From positions 18,688,290 to 18,752,289 of the forward strand of contig OZ020489.1 in NCBI GenBank assembly GCA_963971405.1: DNA of 64,000 nt, read 5' to 3'. Below the pieces are notes generated by a model. That model was not told the origin of the DNA, did no database searches, and saw nothing but the letters and a program-made list of their open reading frames with translations. Source of the stretch: Psococerastis gibbosa. Taxonomy: Eukaryota; Arthropoda; Insecta; Psocodea; Psocidae. The translations under genes and the position numbers were made by a program. This document shows positions 23,641 through 33,796 of this stretch, piece by piece; positions within the stretch are counted from its first letter, which is position 1, and every line of letters starts with the position of its first letter.

Positions 23641-23899
23641 TAGTATAGAGTAGAATGAGAAACACATTCCCGCGGCACTCAATAATCTCAATATCAATTT
23701 TACATGCGTTCCTTCCTTTATTTGTGTTATTCAATATGAAATACTATAGTACACCATTGAGGGCTATGCAAAGGCAATGGTGTTCAAAGTTTGATATTAA
23801 TAGTTCTTAGAGCACTCTAAACCATTGTCGGAAAGTTTTGGAGCTTAGTGCCTGTCTGGTTTCCCAAGGGGGAGCTTTTGGTATCTCAGACCCTGCACC

Positions 23900-24210
23900 T
23901 CTTGGTATTTACCTTCACGTCGGAACTTTGAAAGTTTTGCAAGTTCCGAATAGAACGTACCGCCACTGCGGACCGCGGCCTTGATAGCGCAGACGGCCGC
24001 GGATAACAGCCCGCCCAACAGCTAGTCTGCTGTGGAAGCTCGCGAGGGAATGTTGTGTTGCTAAACTCCGTGCTTTCAGTTCTAAAAGCAGTGTTTCTTT
24101 CCCCATGTGTACTTTGTGAATGCTGAACCTTGATCCACTGGATTAGTGACACATTATCTCTAGACGTTCTGTGTATATTTTCCTGTTTCTCTTATTCAGG
24201 TGAGCTTTCT
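23900..24210. promoter_or_regulatory. CpG-rich patch followed by a splice-site-like sequence
   Basis: About 150 bp (23915-24065) is much richer in CpG than its surroundings, with CCGCGG and CGGCCGCGG motifs. At 24180-24205 TTTCTCTTATTCAG is followed by GTGAGC. This could be read as a 3' splice site or as the donor of an upstream exon. It is the only place in the window that looks like a host promoter or first exon, but no coding exon is tied to it. Confidence 0.25.
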
Positions 24211-24601
24211 ATTCAATGTTTTAGTTTATAAAGAGTGTGTGTGGTTTATTTGTGTACCATGGATGTTGGTTTTTGTGATCAACGTGTATTATGGCTGGAG
24301 TTAATGAAGTTTTTTTACGTTTGATATTTTCTACCGCGAATTTGTAGTACTCAGACGTAAGTTTTCTTGGTGTTACTATATTTTTTATTGCTGAATAGTT
24401 AAAAAAAATATATTAATATTGTCAATTAGTACAGGCCCAGCTTCATTGTTTGACTTTGATCAATTTCATTTGCATGATTACCATTCATTTTAGAGCACGG
24501 ATGCAATGACAGTATCACTACAGCGCAAAGTAGTTTAACCTTAACCGCCCACACATGATCTTTTTAACTAAATTCGCTTGACTCGAGTTTTACTACTTAT
24601 G

Positions 24602-25637
24602 CAGGGTGATTCGTACCACCGGTCCACCCCTTTTATAGTGATATTATGGTGAATTTTGCCATTGAGTAAAAAATTCGACGAGTACGTAGCGGCCGAACTA
24701 TATTTTGGTAGCATGAACGGGGGTTTCAGGGGGTATCCGGAATCTCGGAATTATCTAATATTAACAAATTGCATGCGGTATACTGATTATGAACGTCAGT
24801 CGTAAGGTACTGGTATAATCAGCACAAATGAACTAGTTAACATTGTTCTATTTTCTCTGGGTATAACCGCCTGTGCTGTACGCCCACCCCTCGCTAAAAC
24901 ACTCTAATCTAGCCAGTTCCGTACCTGCAAATTTTCTCAGACCTTTCATGTGTATACTTCAGTCTGCTGCGGGGCTTCAAATACATAATAACAATCAGCA
25001 ATAATACTGTTTACGCTTGTACCTAGTGCCTGTATTTAGGCCTGCATATATTTTGTTATTCTAATTCTACATAGTCTACTACTGTACAATTTTAATAAAA
25101 ATTGTTCAAATTTCAATTTTTTGGGGGAGGGGGTTTTCACGCCCCCTTGGCACCCACATTGGGTACAAGCTTTGTTCCGACTCTGAAAAAAAAATGGTAC
25201 CAAAATATATTTCGATCCACCGATGTCCTGCGGGTAAGTGCTGTCCAGTATGTAATCATTCCAGGGCTTGTAGTACGATATTTCTGATGCACAGATAACG
25301 TAACGTAATCTGGTTAGCTTCTTCCCTTCTTGGCACTCACCTGTTATTACGTATTACAACCAAACTGATAATTAATTTACACTATAAATAAATACATTAA
25401 TTTAAGTTACCCCAATAAGTAGAAATAAAAAATTAAGAGCGGCCAGTTTCAGAAGATGTTACTGTTACTTTCAACTGCCGGTAAGGCCCAAGCTTACCTG
25501 TGGGGAGCATTTGCCCGCAGGAATGAATACTCCTGCTTGGTGAGAATCACCCTTAGTAATATAATGTTTTACCCCATGTCAAAATTCCCATAATTTAATT
25601 GAAATAAAAGGGTGGACGGGTTATATGAATCACCTTG
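24602..25637. mobile_element. ~1-kb TIR element, CAGGGTGATTC termini
   Basis: Left end CAGGGTGATTCGTACCACC and, in reverse complement, right end CAAGGTGATTCATATAACC are TIRs. Both continue to GTCCACCC.TTTTAT, so the arms run about 35 bp. The interior has no transposase frame; the longest open stretch is 61 codons at 25102. A target duplication cannot be decided. Similar termini are common among insect DNA transposons. Confidence 0.65.
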
Positions 25638-25815
25638 ATAAACCGTAATGCATTCGTCGAGTAGGCTATTCATTTATGTACAATATATTAGTATATGAAG
25701 TTTATAACTGGTGACGATTTATAATAATGCAATTAAATAAATATTTGGCCTGATGACTTACTTACTGAACGTAGATTACGTTTTTTTTTTTCCTCAAATT
25801 TAAGCTGCACACGTC

Positions 25816-26030
25816 AGGACATGTAGCGTAGTGGTATGGACCCTGACTTTCACCCGAAAGGTTGTTGGTTCGAGTCCCACACTGGCTACATTTTCTGGCC
25901 ATGCTTCGGAGGGCATGTAAAGCAGGCGGTCCCGGGTCATCCTAGTTGAGTGTAAGAGAGGGCTTTATAGCCCTTACTCCGCTAGGTTGGCTTAGTAATA
26001 GAAACAATAAAAAGTCCTTATAAAAAAAAC
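25816..26030 (+). mobile_element. tRNA-Glu(UUC)-derived SINE A, full-length copy
   Basis: The head carries a pol III A-box TAGCGTAGTGG, an anticodon-loop-like CTTTCAC (UUC in anticodon position), and a perfect B-box GGTTCGAGTCC ending in CCACACTGGCTACA. The order and sequence are closest to eukaryotic tRNA-Glu. The body (TGGCCATGCTTCGGAGGGCA to GCTAGGTTGGCTTAG) and an A-rich tail follow. Other copies are at 23504 (headless) and 56700-57200 (minus, interrupted). Transcription would be by pol III from the internal boxes and mobilisation by a partner LINE. Confidence 0.92.
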
Positions 26031-27352
26031 ACGGGCTGTGCCCTGCAGCAGATTATACACTGTATAACTGTAACATAACTTTTATGGAAATAGAAATTTA
26101 TTGTATTTTAAAAAAAAGCCTCACTTAGACTTCTAGTGCAGTAGGATTCTACAATAAAGCACTCCATAAAAGGCAGCATAATGTATAGAGGCCTCATTCC
26201 TCAATGAAATTCACTTCGTCAAATTGGTCTGATTATACACTGATGACTCTTTGAATTAAACACTTACTGGTCCAAAGCTTGTGTATTTATTTAAAAATTT
26301 GAAAAATGACAACTACCAATAATCCCATTCGTTATTGTCAAAATTAAATATAAATTGGTTTTGATTAAGAAACATGCCATAAAAAATATTAAAAATTGGG
26401 AAAAATTAAATGAAAATCACGCTGTCGGAGTACAAAAAAGTAAAAAATAAATGCGTTTCCTTAAAATAAAAAAAGTTTTCCAATGATTTACAAGTTTATG
26501 GGGCAGTTTGTCTAATCTGACATTTGTTATCGTGAAGAATATCGGTGATTGGGTAAATAAATAAAACAACGCTCTATGGAGGATATTAGAACCTGCCCTT
26601 TTAGATTAACTGGTTGAATATGTATAGACAGTTTATTGATACATTGTTAACAATCTTATAGCTAATAATAATAATAATACTGATATGCCATGTCTCAATT
26701 GACGATATGTAGTGTAGCTACGACCTTAAACAAAAATTACGACGCAACACCACAAGTGGTCACTGTCAAGTGTCAATCTTAGTTATTTTTTATATATTTT
26801 TAAATGATTTCTTATCTATTAAATTATGTAATGGTTTAATGACCTACTGTGTATAATGACTTTTAACTTATCAGTAAAACTGAGCTTTTCTCTTCTTGAC
26901 ATTATTTATCATATCTACCATACACTTTATCGGAATTACTTCGAACGCAACCTACAGTTTATTGCTTTTGTAGTCAATAAAGTGCGGAATTATATTGAAG
27001 CATTATTAAAGAGAGATTATTCTCATGTTTATATTGGGGTTTTCAATTTCAATGTAGCGCTTAGGTGGGTTGTCAAGAAAGCTGTTTTATGTGTAACATC
27101 TTTTATTGCGTCTTATCTCTTAATTTAGGAATTTGTCGTCTTCACCGTTTAATCTCCCAGCCTTTCACATGAGAAAAGAAATATCTTAATTATTTCTCCT
27201 CTCTACGCTCGTAATTTTATAAACAATCAACGGACACGAAGGTGAGGCAGTTATTCGGGTCATTTAAGGTGATGCTGTACATTAAGCACTCTGACCTTAT
27301 CTTAAGCTTTCCGTAGTTTAAGAGCTTGGACATTCCGACTGCTCCTCTTTGG
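26031..27352. other. No gene; (AAT)n microsatellite
   Basis: AT-rich with a short (AAT)n at about 26661-26678. The 90-codon frame at 26856-27128 has no recognisable domain. Confidence 0.5.
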
Positions 27353-27720
27353 TCTTGGTGTCTGCGGCTTTTTGTTCTGTACCTTCGCTAATGGAACTTC
27401 CGTTTCAGTGGTCAAATTAGTTATAGAAGTTAATTTTACCTGAACTTCTTATGATTAATTGAGAACCTTAGAATGCAAGGGGTCTAAGTCCGATGCATTG
27501 CTTTCATATTTATACGTTATTGTAAGGAAAGCTTAGTGATGTTTAATTTCTTGGTGTCTGTGGCTTCCGTTGGAACTTCCGTTTCAGTGGTCAAATTAGT
27601 TATAGAAGTTAATTTTACCTGAACTTCTTATGATTAATTGAGAACCTTAGAATGCAAGGGGTCTAAGTCCGATTTATTGCTTTCATATTTATGCGTACTT
27701 ATGAGAAAGGCTTAGTGATT
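27353..27720 (+). repeat. Tandem duplication, ~180-bp unit
   Basis: Units at 27353-27548 and 27549-27720 both run TCTTGGTGTCTG.GGCTT, GGAACTTCCGTTTCAGTGG, AAGTTAATTTTACCTGAACT and AATGCAAGGGGTCTAAGTCC to GGCTTAGTGAT. They differ by about 17 bp missing from the second unit and a few substitutions. Near identity over about 105 bp indicates a recent duplication. Confidence 0.92.
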
Positions 27721-28099
27721 ATTGACGTTATACTTCTTTACGATCGAGAGTGAATTTTGAGGATGCGCGCGCAGTTCATAGAAAACGTTCACAGAATGAA
27801 GCTGCCATTTTGTACCCGTGTTTTAGTTTTATCCGTACGTATTATTTCTTGATATAAATCAAAATATTTGTATTTAATATAATTATTAACACTAAATATT
27901 ATTAAATTATTAGTGTTAAATGTTTATTTACACCCAACCTAACCTGGTTATTTAATATTTACAAAATAAAGAAATAAATTTAATAAAAAGCTTGATATAA
28001 ATTACAATTGAACGTCAAATGTGTTTTAGTTCTATCCGTACGTATTATTTTTATTTTTAATGATGGCAAAGAAGTATAACTTTTCACGCGTGTACATAA

Positions 28100-28290
28100 G
28101 TACACACACCCACTTTTTTATTTCGAAATTTCAACGGATTTACACGTCTGTGGTCCTAGGAACCCAATTAAATGGTTTTTACGAAATATCTATCTGTCCG
28201 TCGGCCCGCCGATTAGTGGGTGAAATTTGACATGCAAGTTCACAAAAAGCTTATCTCGGGACCATTTTTTGGACTAACTCGATCTTGATT
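28100..28290 (+). repeat. Diverged copy of the arm of the 35.3-36.8 kb foldback
   Basis: Shares ATTTCAACGGATTTACACGT, GTTTTTACGAAAT, CTGTCTGTCCxTCG-like sequence, GAAATTTGACATGCAAGTTC and CTCGGGACCATTTTTTGGAC with the arms at 35330-35530 and 36540-36770. The copy is in plus orientation relative to the left arm. Confidence 0.7.
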
Positions 28291-28545
28291 TCTTTTTAAA
28301 TTCATGTACAATACCGTATATTTATTATATATTAGATATAGATATATTTATTATAGATTCTGAGAAGAAGGTAAAGTTTACTTTTGGTTCACCTATCTAT
28401 AGGCAATCAATATTAAAGCTGCTGCCTGAAGATTTGTCACTAGACCAAATTGGTTGCGGCTGGCCAGTTAAAAAATTGAAATTAATACGACTAAGACGCC
28501 ATCTCATCCTGGATAGCCGCCATGTTTTGAGACCTATACAAAATT

Positions 28546-28906
28546 CTAGAGTTCTATATAGGAGAGGTGGGACATTCGCGCGCGCCAAAAATACTTTTCT
28601 CATCCACCCGGTACGCTATTCCAATGGTCGGTCACAGGAAACGTGTCGAGTGGCCCTAAAATTTACAAATATATTTTTGGCGGGAAGCGGTTGTTCCATC
28701 TGTTTTATATAGAACTCTAGTCCATTCTTGGCCGCACTTTTATTTTATCACATCCCTGGCCATTTCTCTTTGCTGGCTATTTCTCTTTGCCATAATGTAT
28801 TTTTGGCGGGAAGCGAATGGCCCATCTCTTTTATATAAAACTCTAGTCCATTCTTGGCCGCACTCTTATTTTGTCACATCCCTGGCTATTTGTCATTGCC
28901 ATATAG
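28546..28906. mobile_element. TIR element cluster, CTAGAGTTCTATATA termini
   Basis: A left arm (28546-28594, CTAGAGTTCTATATAGGAGA through CGCCAAAAATA) is matched by inverted right arms at about 28670-28713 and 28797-28850, each with TATTTTTGGCGGGAAGCG and TATAxAACTCTAG. The segment after each right arm (CCATTCTTGGCCGCACT, then TCACATCCCTGGC) is also duplicated, at 28720 and 28850. The simplest reading is a 168-bp TIR element whose right end plus flank was duplicated. Confidence 0.75.
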
Positions 28907-29112
28907 GGAAGAAGCTGATTCGCTAATGAATGGATAATATTTATGCCGGGCGGTTTTCACCGAAGGCCGAGTAGATGTTACGAGCGTCATGTTCTTGACC
29001 TCTGTAGATTGCGGGGTCAAGGCTTAACCATCTGAGACAGTCGCGCCTGCGCTCTCCTCCGACTTTGCCCTTTCATCCCGCGATCCCCTGTGGAGCCTTT
29101 ATTAATCGCACC

Positions 29113-29200
29113 TAGAGTTCTATATAGGAGAGGTGGGACATCCGCTTCCCGGCAAAAATATATAGTTTTGAATCCTGGGGCCACCCGGTACGTTTCTTCA
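29113..29200 (+). mobile_element. Solo left arm of the CTAGAGTTCTATATA element
   Basis: Repeats the 28546 left arm (CTAGAGTTCTATATAGGAGA, GGTGGGACATCCGC) and the interior block CCACCCGGTACG.TTC.AATG, but no right arm follows. A truncated copy. Confidence 0.65.
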
Positions 29201-29282
29201 ATGACTGGTTAGAGCATTCGTCTGTATAACTATATTTCAAATGCACTGATTCGGTTCTCCATAGCTTGAATCTACGTCCATC

Positions 29283-29480
29283 CTTAATAGTATATCGACT
29301 TCGATGGCCAGGTGGTAGCGTGCTTGTACTTGTGCGAGTCTCTACACGCCATGCGATCGGAGACGTGTCGTAACTCGACACAAGTACCTATTAGGTAACT
29401 TATTGAGGCGGCTAAAGAGGTCAATCGAATACATTCATTGAATTGTTTGTATGCGATTAACCTTTTTATAACAAACAAAA
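29283..29480 (+). mobile_element. SINE family C copy
   Basis: The cleanest copy. It starts GACTTCGATGGCCAGGTGG with the A-box-like TGGCCAGGTGG, then TAGCGTGCTTGTACTTGTGC and GAGTCTCTACACGCC (B-box-like spacing of about 30 nt). It continues through GACGTGTCGTAACTCGACAC to GCGATTAACCTTTTTATA. The tRNA link is suggested by box spacing only. Confidence 0.75.
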
Positions 29481-30780
29481 ATATATATAGAGTGATTGGG
29501 AAAACATAAAATTTCACCATTCGCAATCGAACGTCCATCGCACAAACTATCTCCAGCTCAACCTAAGTACTGTACATATATAAATAAATAAATAACGTGT
29601 ATTGTAACTTGAGAAAAAATAGAACGTATCTGCAAACGGTCAAACCAAGGAGTGACCCAAGTCTGTATACTATCTCCTCGTCAGTAGAACATTTAGCGCT
29701 CTCAGATGGAGATTGTTGGACTTGAACGCGTCTAGGCTCAACAGATCTTGGCAGTTGATATTCACACGTGCACTGTTGTCTGTTGGTTGATGTAAATATG
29801 TAAATAGACATGGCGCGTCACAGACGTTAGCAGTACCTACTTAAGGCTGGGTTTGTTTGGAAACTCAGGGATTAGAACACTTGTGACCCAAATCCTACCA
29901 CAATGTTCAACCTGTAGAGTGTAGACTATTCTGTAGTGCCGTACACAACGTGGCGCGGTGCTGCGTAGTGCTATCCTACGCTAAAAATCAAGACATGTAG
30001 ACAGTAGGGTGGTGGTTTCATGTTATATTTCAAACTTGCGAGCGAATACCCATTGTTTTACATTCTTGGTGGTTTTCTAATAATTAAATACAATAATAAA
30101 ACAAATAAAATAATAACATTCCCTTTGTTGGCAAAAATTACAATTCTGGGTCAGGAGACATCCCTTCTACCCTCGCTAGAACTACCAATTACTGCTGCGT
30201 AGTAGTGTGTGTGTGTGCATTTGCGATGAAAAGGTCAAAACCTAAATAATGAGAATTTTAAGGCTTTTCCAGCCTTGAAACCGCCTTTCTTCTAAATTCA
30301 ATCAAAGAAAGGGCGTAAGGATATTGTGCGTCACGAAAATTTTCAATTGAAGTGAAACCTACAAAACGTCGTTTTTTCCAAGGTCACTAGAAAGGAAATC
30401 AGTGTTGAAAGAAAAACAACACATTGTGTTTTATCGATCGCACACCGCCCTCCCCTCCCCCCACCCCTATCCCTCACGCACTGCGTTGCCACCCCCCTCC
30501 TGCCTTCTGCCCCTCCCATTGTAAGAATTTCTCAGGCTTACTGTATATAGGATAGGACTTTCAGGAGATTTAATCCAATTCATTGCATGAAAGGCACCTC
30601 TTTAGACTGCTGGTAGCAGCGTAGAGTTGTAAGTTAAGCTCAACTTACAATAGTTAATATACGATACTTAAGCAGAAGAAAATTTCCATTGCGTGTGTTT
30701 TCACGGCAAAGCAAGCAAATCTAAGTATTTTGTTGTGTAATTGGGAAATGTCATGCCGTTTTTTTTCTGTTCTTATAGTA
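29481..30780. other. No recognised gene; simple repeats
   Basis: Contains a (GT)n run near 30205 and a C-rich tract at 30447-30520. Frames of 60-84 codons have no recognisable domains. Confidence 0.5.
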
Positions 30781-30844
30781 GGTTAATCGCGTACAAACAA
30801 TTTTTATGAATGAATGCGATTTGCCTCTTCAATCGTTTCATTAA

Positions 30845-31220
30845 GGCGCCCATTCCACCTAGGGAATTTATAAAAACAGTGACGTGGTAGCAGACATTCA
30901 AGACTTAGGCGGGGTTTCCACCGACCTCGCATTGCAGAATTGACGGAAATGTTTATTTTCCTCTATGCCATAGTTAAAATTGATCAATGATCATAGACTA
31001 AAATCACAAACAAACAAACTAAAATTAAAAAATGGCTTCATGGGATATGTTAATTACAAACATTTTAATAGATTTCTATAAAAAGAAAAATTCTAATTTC
31101 CGTCAATGTCATTTGCATTCTGCAATGCGAGATCGATGGAAACCCCGTCTAAGTCTTGAATGTCGGCTACCACGTCACCGTTTTTGTATTTAGCCCTAGC
31201 CGGTTGGTGGAATGGGCACC
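30845..31220. mobile_element. GGCG foldback element 5 (composite)
   Basis: Outer termini GGCGCCCATTCCACC and GGTGGAATGGGCACC, with GACGTGGTAGCAGACATT inward on both sides. Inner element at 30908-31149 with termini GGCGGGGTTTCCACCGACC and ..CGATGGAAACCCCGTC. Core ATG near 31032 (MASWDMLIT). It lies in tandem with the next element, only TTA between them. Confidence 0.92.
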
Positions 31221-31223
31221 TTA

Positions 31224-31476
31224 GGCGGGTATTCCACCGACCTCTCATTGCAGAATGCAAATGACATTGACGGAAATTTGAATTTTTCTTTTTATAGAAA
31301 TCTATTAAAATGTTTGTACTTAACATATCCCATGACGCCATTTTTTAATTTTAATTTGTTTGTTTGTGATTTTACTCTATGATCATTGATCAATTTTAAC
31401 TATGGCATAGAGTAAAACAAAAACTTCCGTCAATGTCATTTGCATTCTGCAATGAGAGGCCGGTGGAAACCCCGCC
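31224..31476. mobile_element. GGCG foldback element 6 (solo inner type)
   Basis: This is the inner element standing alone: GGCGGGTATTCCACCGACCT to GGTGGAAACCCCGCC, 253 bp, with its core inverted relative to element 5. The hairpin TTTTACTCTATG (31370-31381) / CATAGAGTAAAA (31406-31417) is perfect. The minus-strand ATG at 31341 opens MASWDMLSTNILIDFYKKK. It shows that the inner type can exist without the outer shell. Confidence 0.93.
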
Positions 31477-31739
31477 AAGTAACCTAATACGTACGATCGC
31501 AAGGTGTGTAGATAAGAGTAAAAGCACGCTACCACCTTGCCATAGAAGTCTCGAAGTTTCGAAATGGTGGCCTACGATACTTTAAAAAGTCTCACTGCTG
31601 CTGCTGCAGTAACTCGTGTAATAGTAAAAAGTTCGTTTTTTTATTTTTTTTATTTTCCAACGAACATTTCAACATGTCGACCGCAGATAAATATCAGTGC
31701 ACATCCCCCTGCCCAAACAGTTGCTGCTGAGCCTCCGAG

Positions 31740-31860
31740 ATATAATCTTTAGAGGTCTACGCAGTTCCACCGAAGATGTCGGCAGCAGATGTTGACGAAA
31801 CGTTTGGAAGTACGCTTTCAGAACGACCATGACCTATCATCCCTTCATCACGTAACTCCC
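31740..31860 (+). repeat. GAAGATG..CGAAACG hairpin repeat, copy 1
   Basis: GAAGATGTCGGCAGCAGATG followed by TTGACGAAACGTTTGGAAG matches the reverse complement of 39778-39835. GTCGGC can pair with GTTGAC around a 7-nt loop. The GAAGATG-stem-CGAAACG layout is seen at the ends of several animal retroelements, which suggests a retroelement 3' end. Assignment is tentative. Confidence 0.45.
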
Positions 31861-32108
31861 ACACGTGGAACGGACTATCGAATTCTTAGAGATTTGTAAA
31901 CATAATGTGGCCGTATATAACGCTCAGTTTTATCATGTTCAATGGCACATGCTACAATGATCATGGTTATGGAGATCATTGATCGTAACATGAAGGTGCA
32001 CATTGTTGAAATTAGACTCTTGACATGTTGCTGCACTCTGGGCGATTCAGCAAGTAACAGCGTGGTTCCGTAAGTTGTGGCCCGAGTCTACCTTTCTTGA
32101 GTCTTCTT

Positions 32109-32332
32109 GACTCGTATCTGTACTTGGTTAAGTCATGCTTTCGCCTGTTTCAGTGGTCAATGGTAAGCTTGTCTCAGCTTTTCCATTATCCCTTGTAGCA
32201 TGTGCAGGTTGACATCGAGAACGTATACCAGTTTTCCAATGGCCTAAAATTCATACGGAAACAATGTATGTTGGCATGGGACCAATGGGCCACTAGGTCC
32301 ATAAAGTTCTTCAAAAATTACAATACCATATA
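32109..32332 (+). repeat. Dispersed repeat family D copy with possible 10-bp target duplication
   Basis: Colinear with 16279 and 61693: GTATCTGTACTTGGTTAAGT, TCATGCTTTCGCCTGTTTCA, AGGTTGACATCGAGAACGTA and GGACCAATGGGCCACTAGG. It lacks about 30 bp of the middle. GAGTCTTCTT occurs at 32099-32108 and 32333-32342, which fits retroposition. Confidence 0.75.
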
Positions 32333-32342
32333 GAGTCTTCTT

Positions 32343-33124
32343 TGTGACTTTGGGGAAAATCTTTAGAATGGAAAGATACTTGTGAAAATTTTCCACTGGT
32401 GCTGTATTATAATATAAATCTAATAAATAAAATTATTTTTACTGTTCATCAAGTGGCGATGTCTTTATTTTCCTGCGCAATTGTGATAGGAGCCTTGATG
32501 TGAATTAGCCAGGGAAGAATGTGGTAAAAAATAAATTATAAAACGCTATAAAGTGCTCTGGAGACCCTGATAAAGGGATAAAATGTAGACCTCGAGCAAT
32601 TAAAACTTGGAGCTCAAGATAGCTTTGGAGCTAAAGAGCGTCTCTGGTCTGGGGACGCCATCTTTGTTTATTTTTCAGCTGTCTTCCTCCCCAAATTGCT
32701 GGGTTTTCTCAAACTTGGGTTCATGGGCGCCGTAAATCTCCGTCTCAAATGAATTCTGCTCAATTCTCTATTGATGAAGACAGGTCATTCATTGCATGGC
32801 CTGATAGCTATAGTTCATTTTATTCCGTTGTTTTTCTTTTCGCTCAAAATTTGCACTAAATTCTTTATTGGTCGTAAACTTGCGCTGAAGAAGTTTATAG
32901 CAAATAACTTTTGTTCATTTATGCTTACCAGATAACTCATTCCACCGTCTTATCTTTCTGTCGACTTATCTAGATTGTGTTCGTTTCTAAAAAGTGGAGA
33001 GGAAAGAATGACATTTTCTTCTATTGGTAGTTTGACAACACCAACATTTAGGATAAAATCACCATTATCCTCAATTTTAAACATAATTAACTTTTTTCAT
33101 TTTTTTTTTTTTGCCAGTTTTGAA
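32343..33124. other. No recognised feature
   Basis: No coding signal or shared repeat was seen. Confidence 0.45.
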
Positions 33125-33300
33125 GGCTTTGACCTAACCTAACCTTGCATTTTTTTAACGCCTTCCAAACGGCACGCCAAATGGCTACATATATTGGATT
33201 AAAATGTAGAGGGACATTTCGTCTACTTCTACTACTCATTTATGGCTCTGTGATCGATATTTTATGAGAAATTTGATTTTGTACAAAAACGTGCGTTGGG
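33125..33300 (-). repeat. Dispersed repeat with GTTAGGTTAG end, copy 2
   Basis: Inverted relative to the copy at 11089. It starts GACCTAACCTAACCTTGCAT and ends near TCAAATTTCTCAT (minus) and ACAAAAACGTG. Similarity is patchy but colinear over about 170 bp. Confidence 0.65.
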
Positions 33301-33759
33301 AGTGTCCCATTTGCGCTTAAGATACTTAATTCTTATGGAGATGAATTGTTTTCATTTTAGTAATATTTTATATCATTTATATATGTGAGCAATGCAGTAT
33401 GGCGCACCTGTTGTACAGTATACATCTGTTTAATTTAAATTAACAATAATTGCTGCAATAAAGTAAGGTTAGCTAAGTTAGCTTGTAATAAAACAGAAAG
33501 GTTATGTTTTTAGGAAATTGCCAACATTTTCAGCGCTGGAGAAATGAACGCGTCTTAATTTAAGCGCCCTTGCTTTTATTATTTTCCCTACCCTTAGCGC
33601 TTGAAACTTTGATAGCCGAGAAGCTTAAGTCATCGTCGCGCGGCGCGACGTATCCTATAGCCCATTTGTTAAAGAGTTTTTCTGGGCTTCTGATATTATT
33701 ATTTTTTTAAATACTGCTTACAGCCTTCAAGTTGAGACACTACAATTCCACTGGTTTTA

Positions 33760-33796
<37 letters not shown>

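Larger units (their letters stand above)
30781..31560 (-). mobile_element. SINE family C copy split by two foldback elements
   Basis: The tail half (30781-30844, GGTTAATCGCGTACAAACAA through CCTCTTCAATCG) and head half (31477-31560, AAGTAACCTAATACGT through CACGCTACCACCTTGCCAT) together make one minus-strand SINE C. They are separated by exactly the two foldback elements at 30845-31220 and 31224-31476. The copy at 17125 gives the undisturbed junction (CGCTAAGTAAC). Confidence 0.8.

Noticed and set aside
29200..29275. tRNA-like CTGGTTAGAGCATTCGTC segment
   Set aside because: It resembles an A-box, but no pairable acceptor or T arm follows.
10981..33160. GTTAGGTTAGG motifs as interstitial telomere repeats
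   Set aside because: Only two or three units each, and at 11265 and 33130 they belong to a dispersed repeat.
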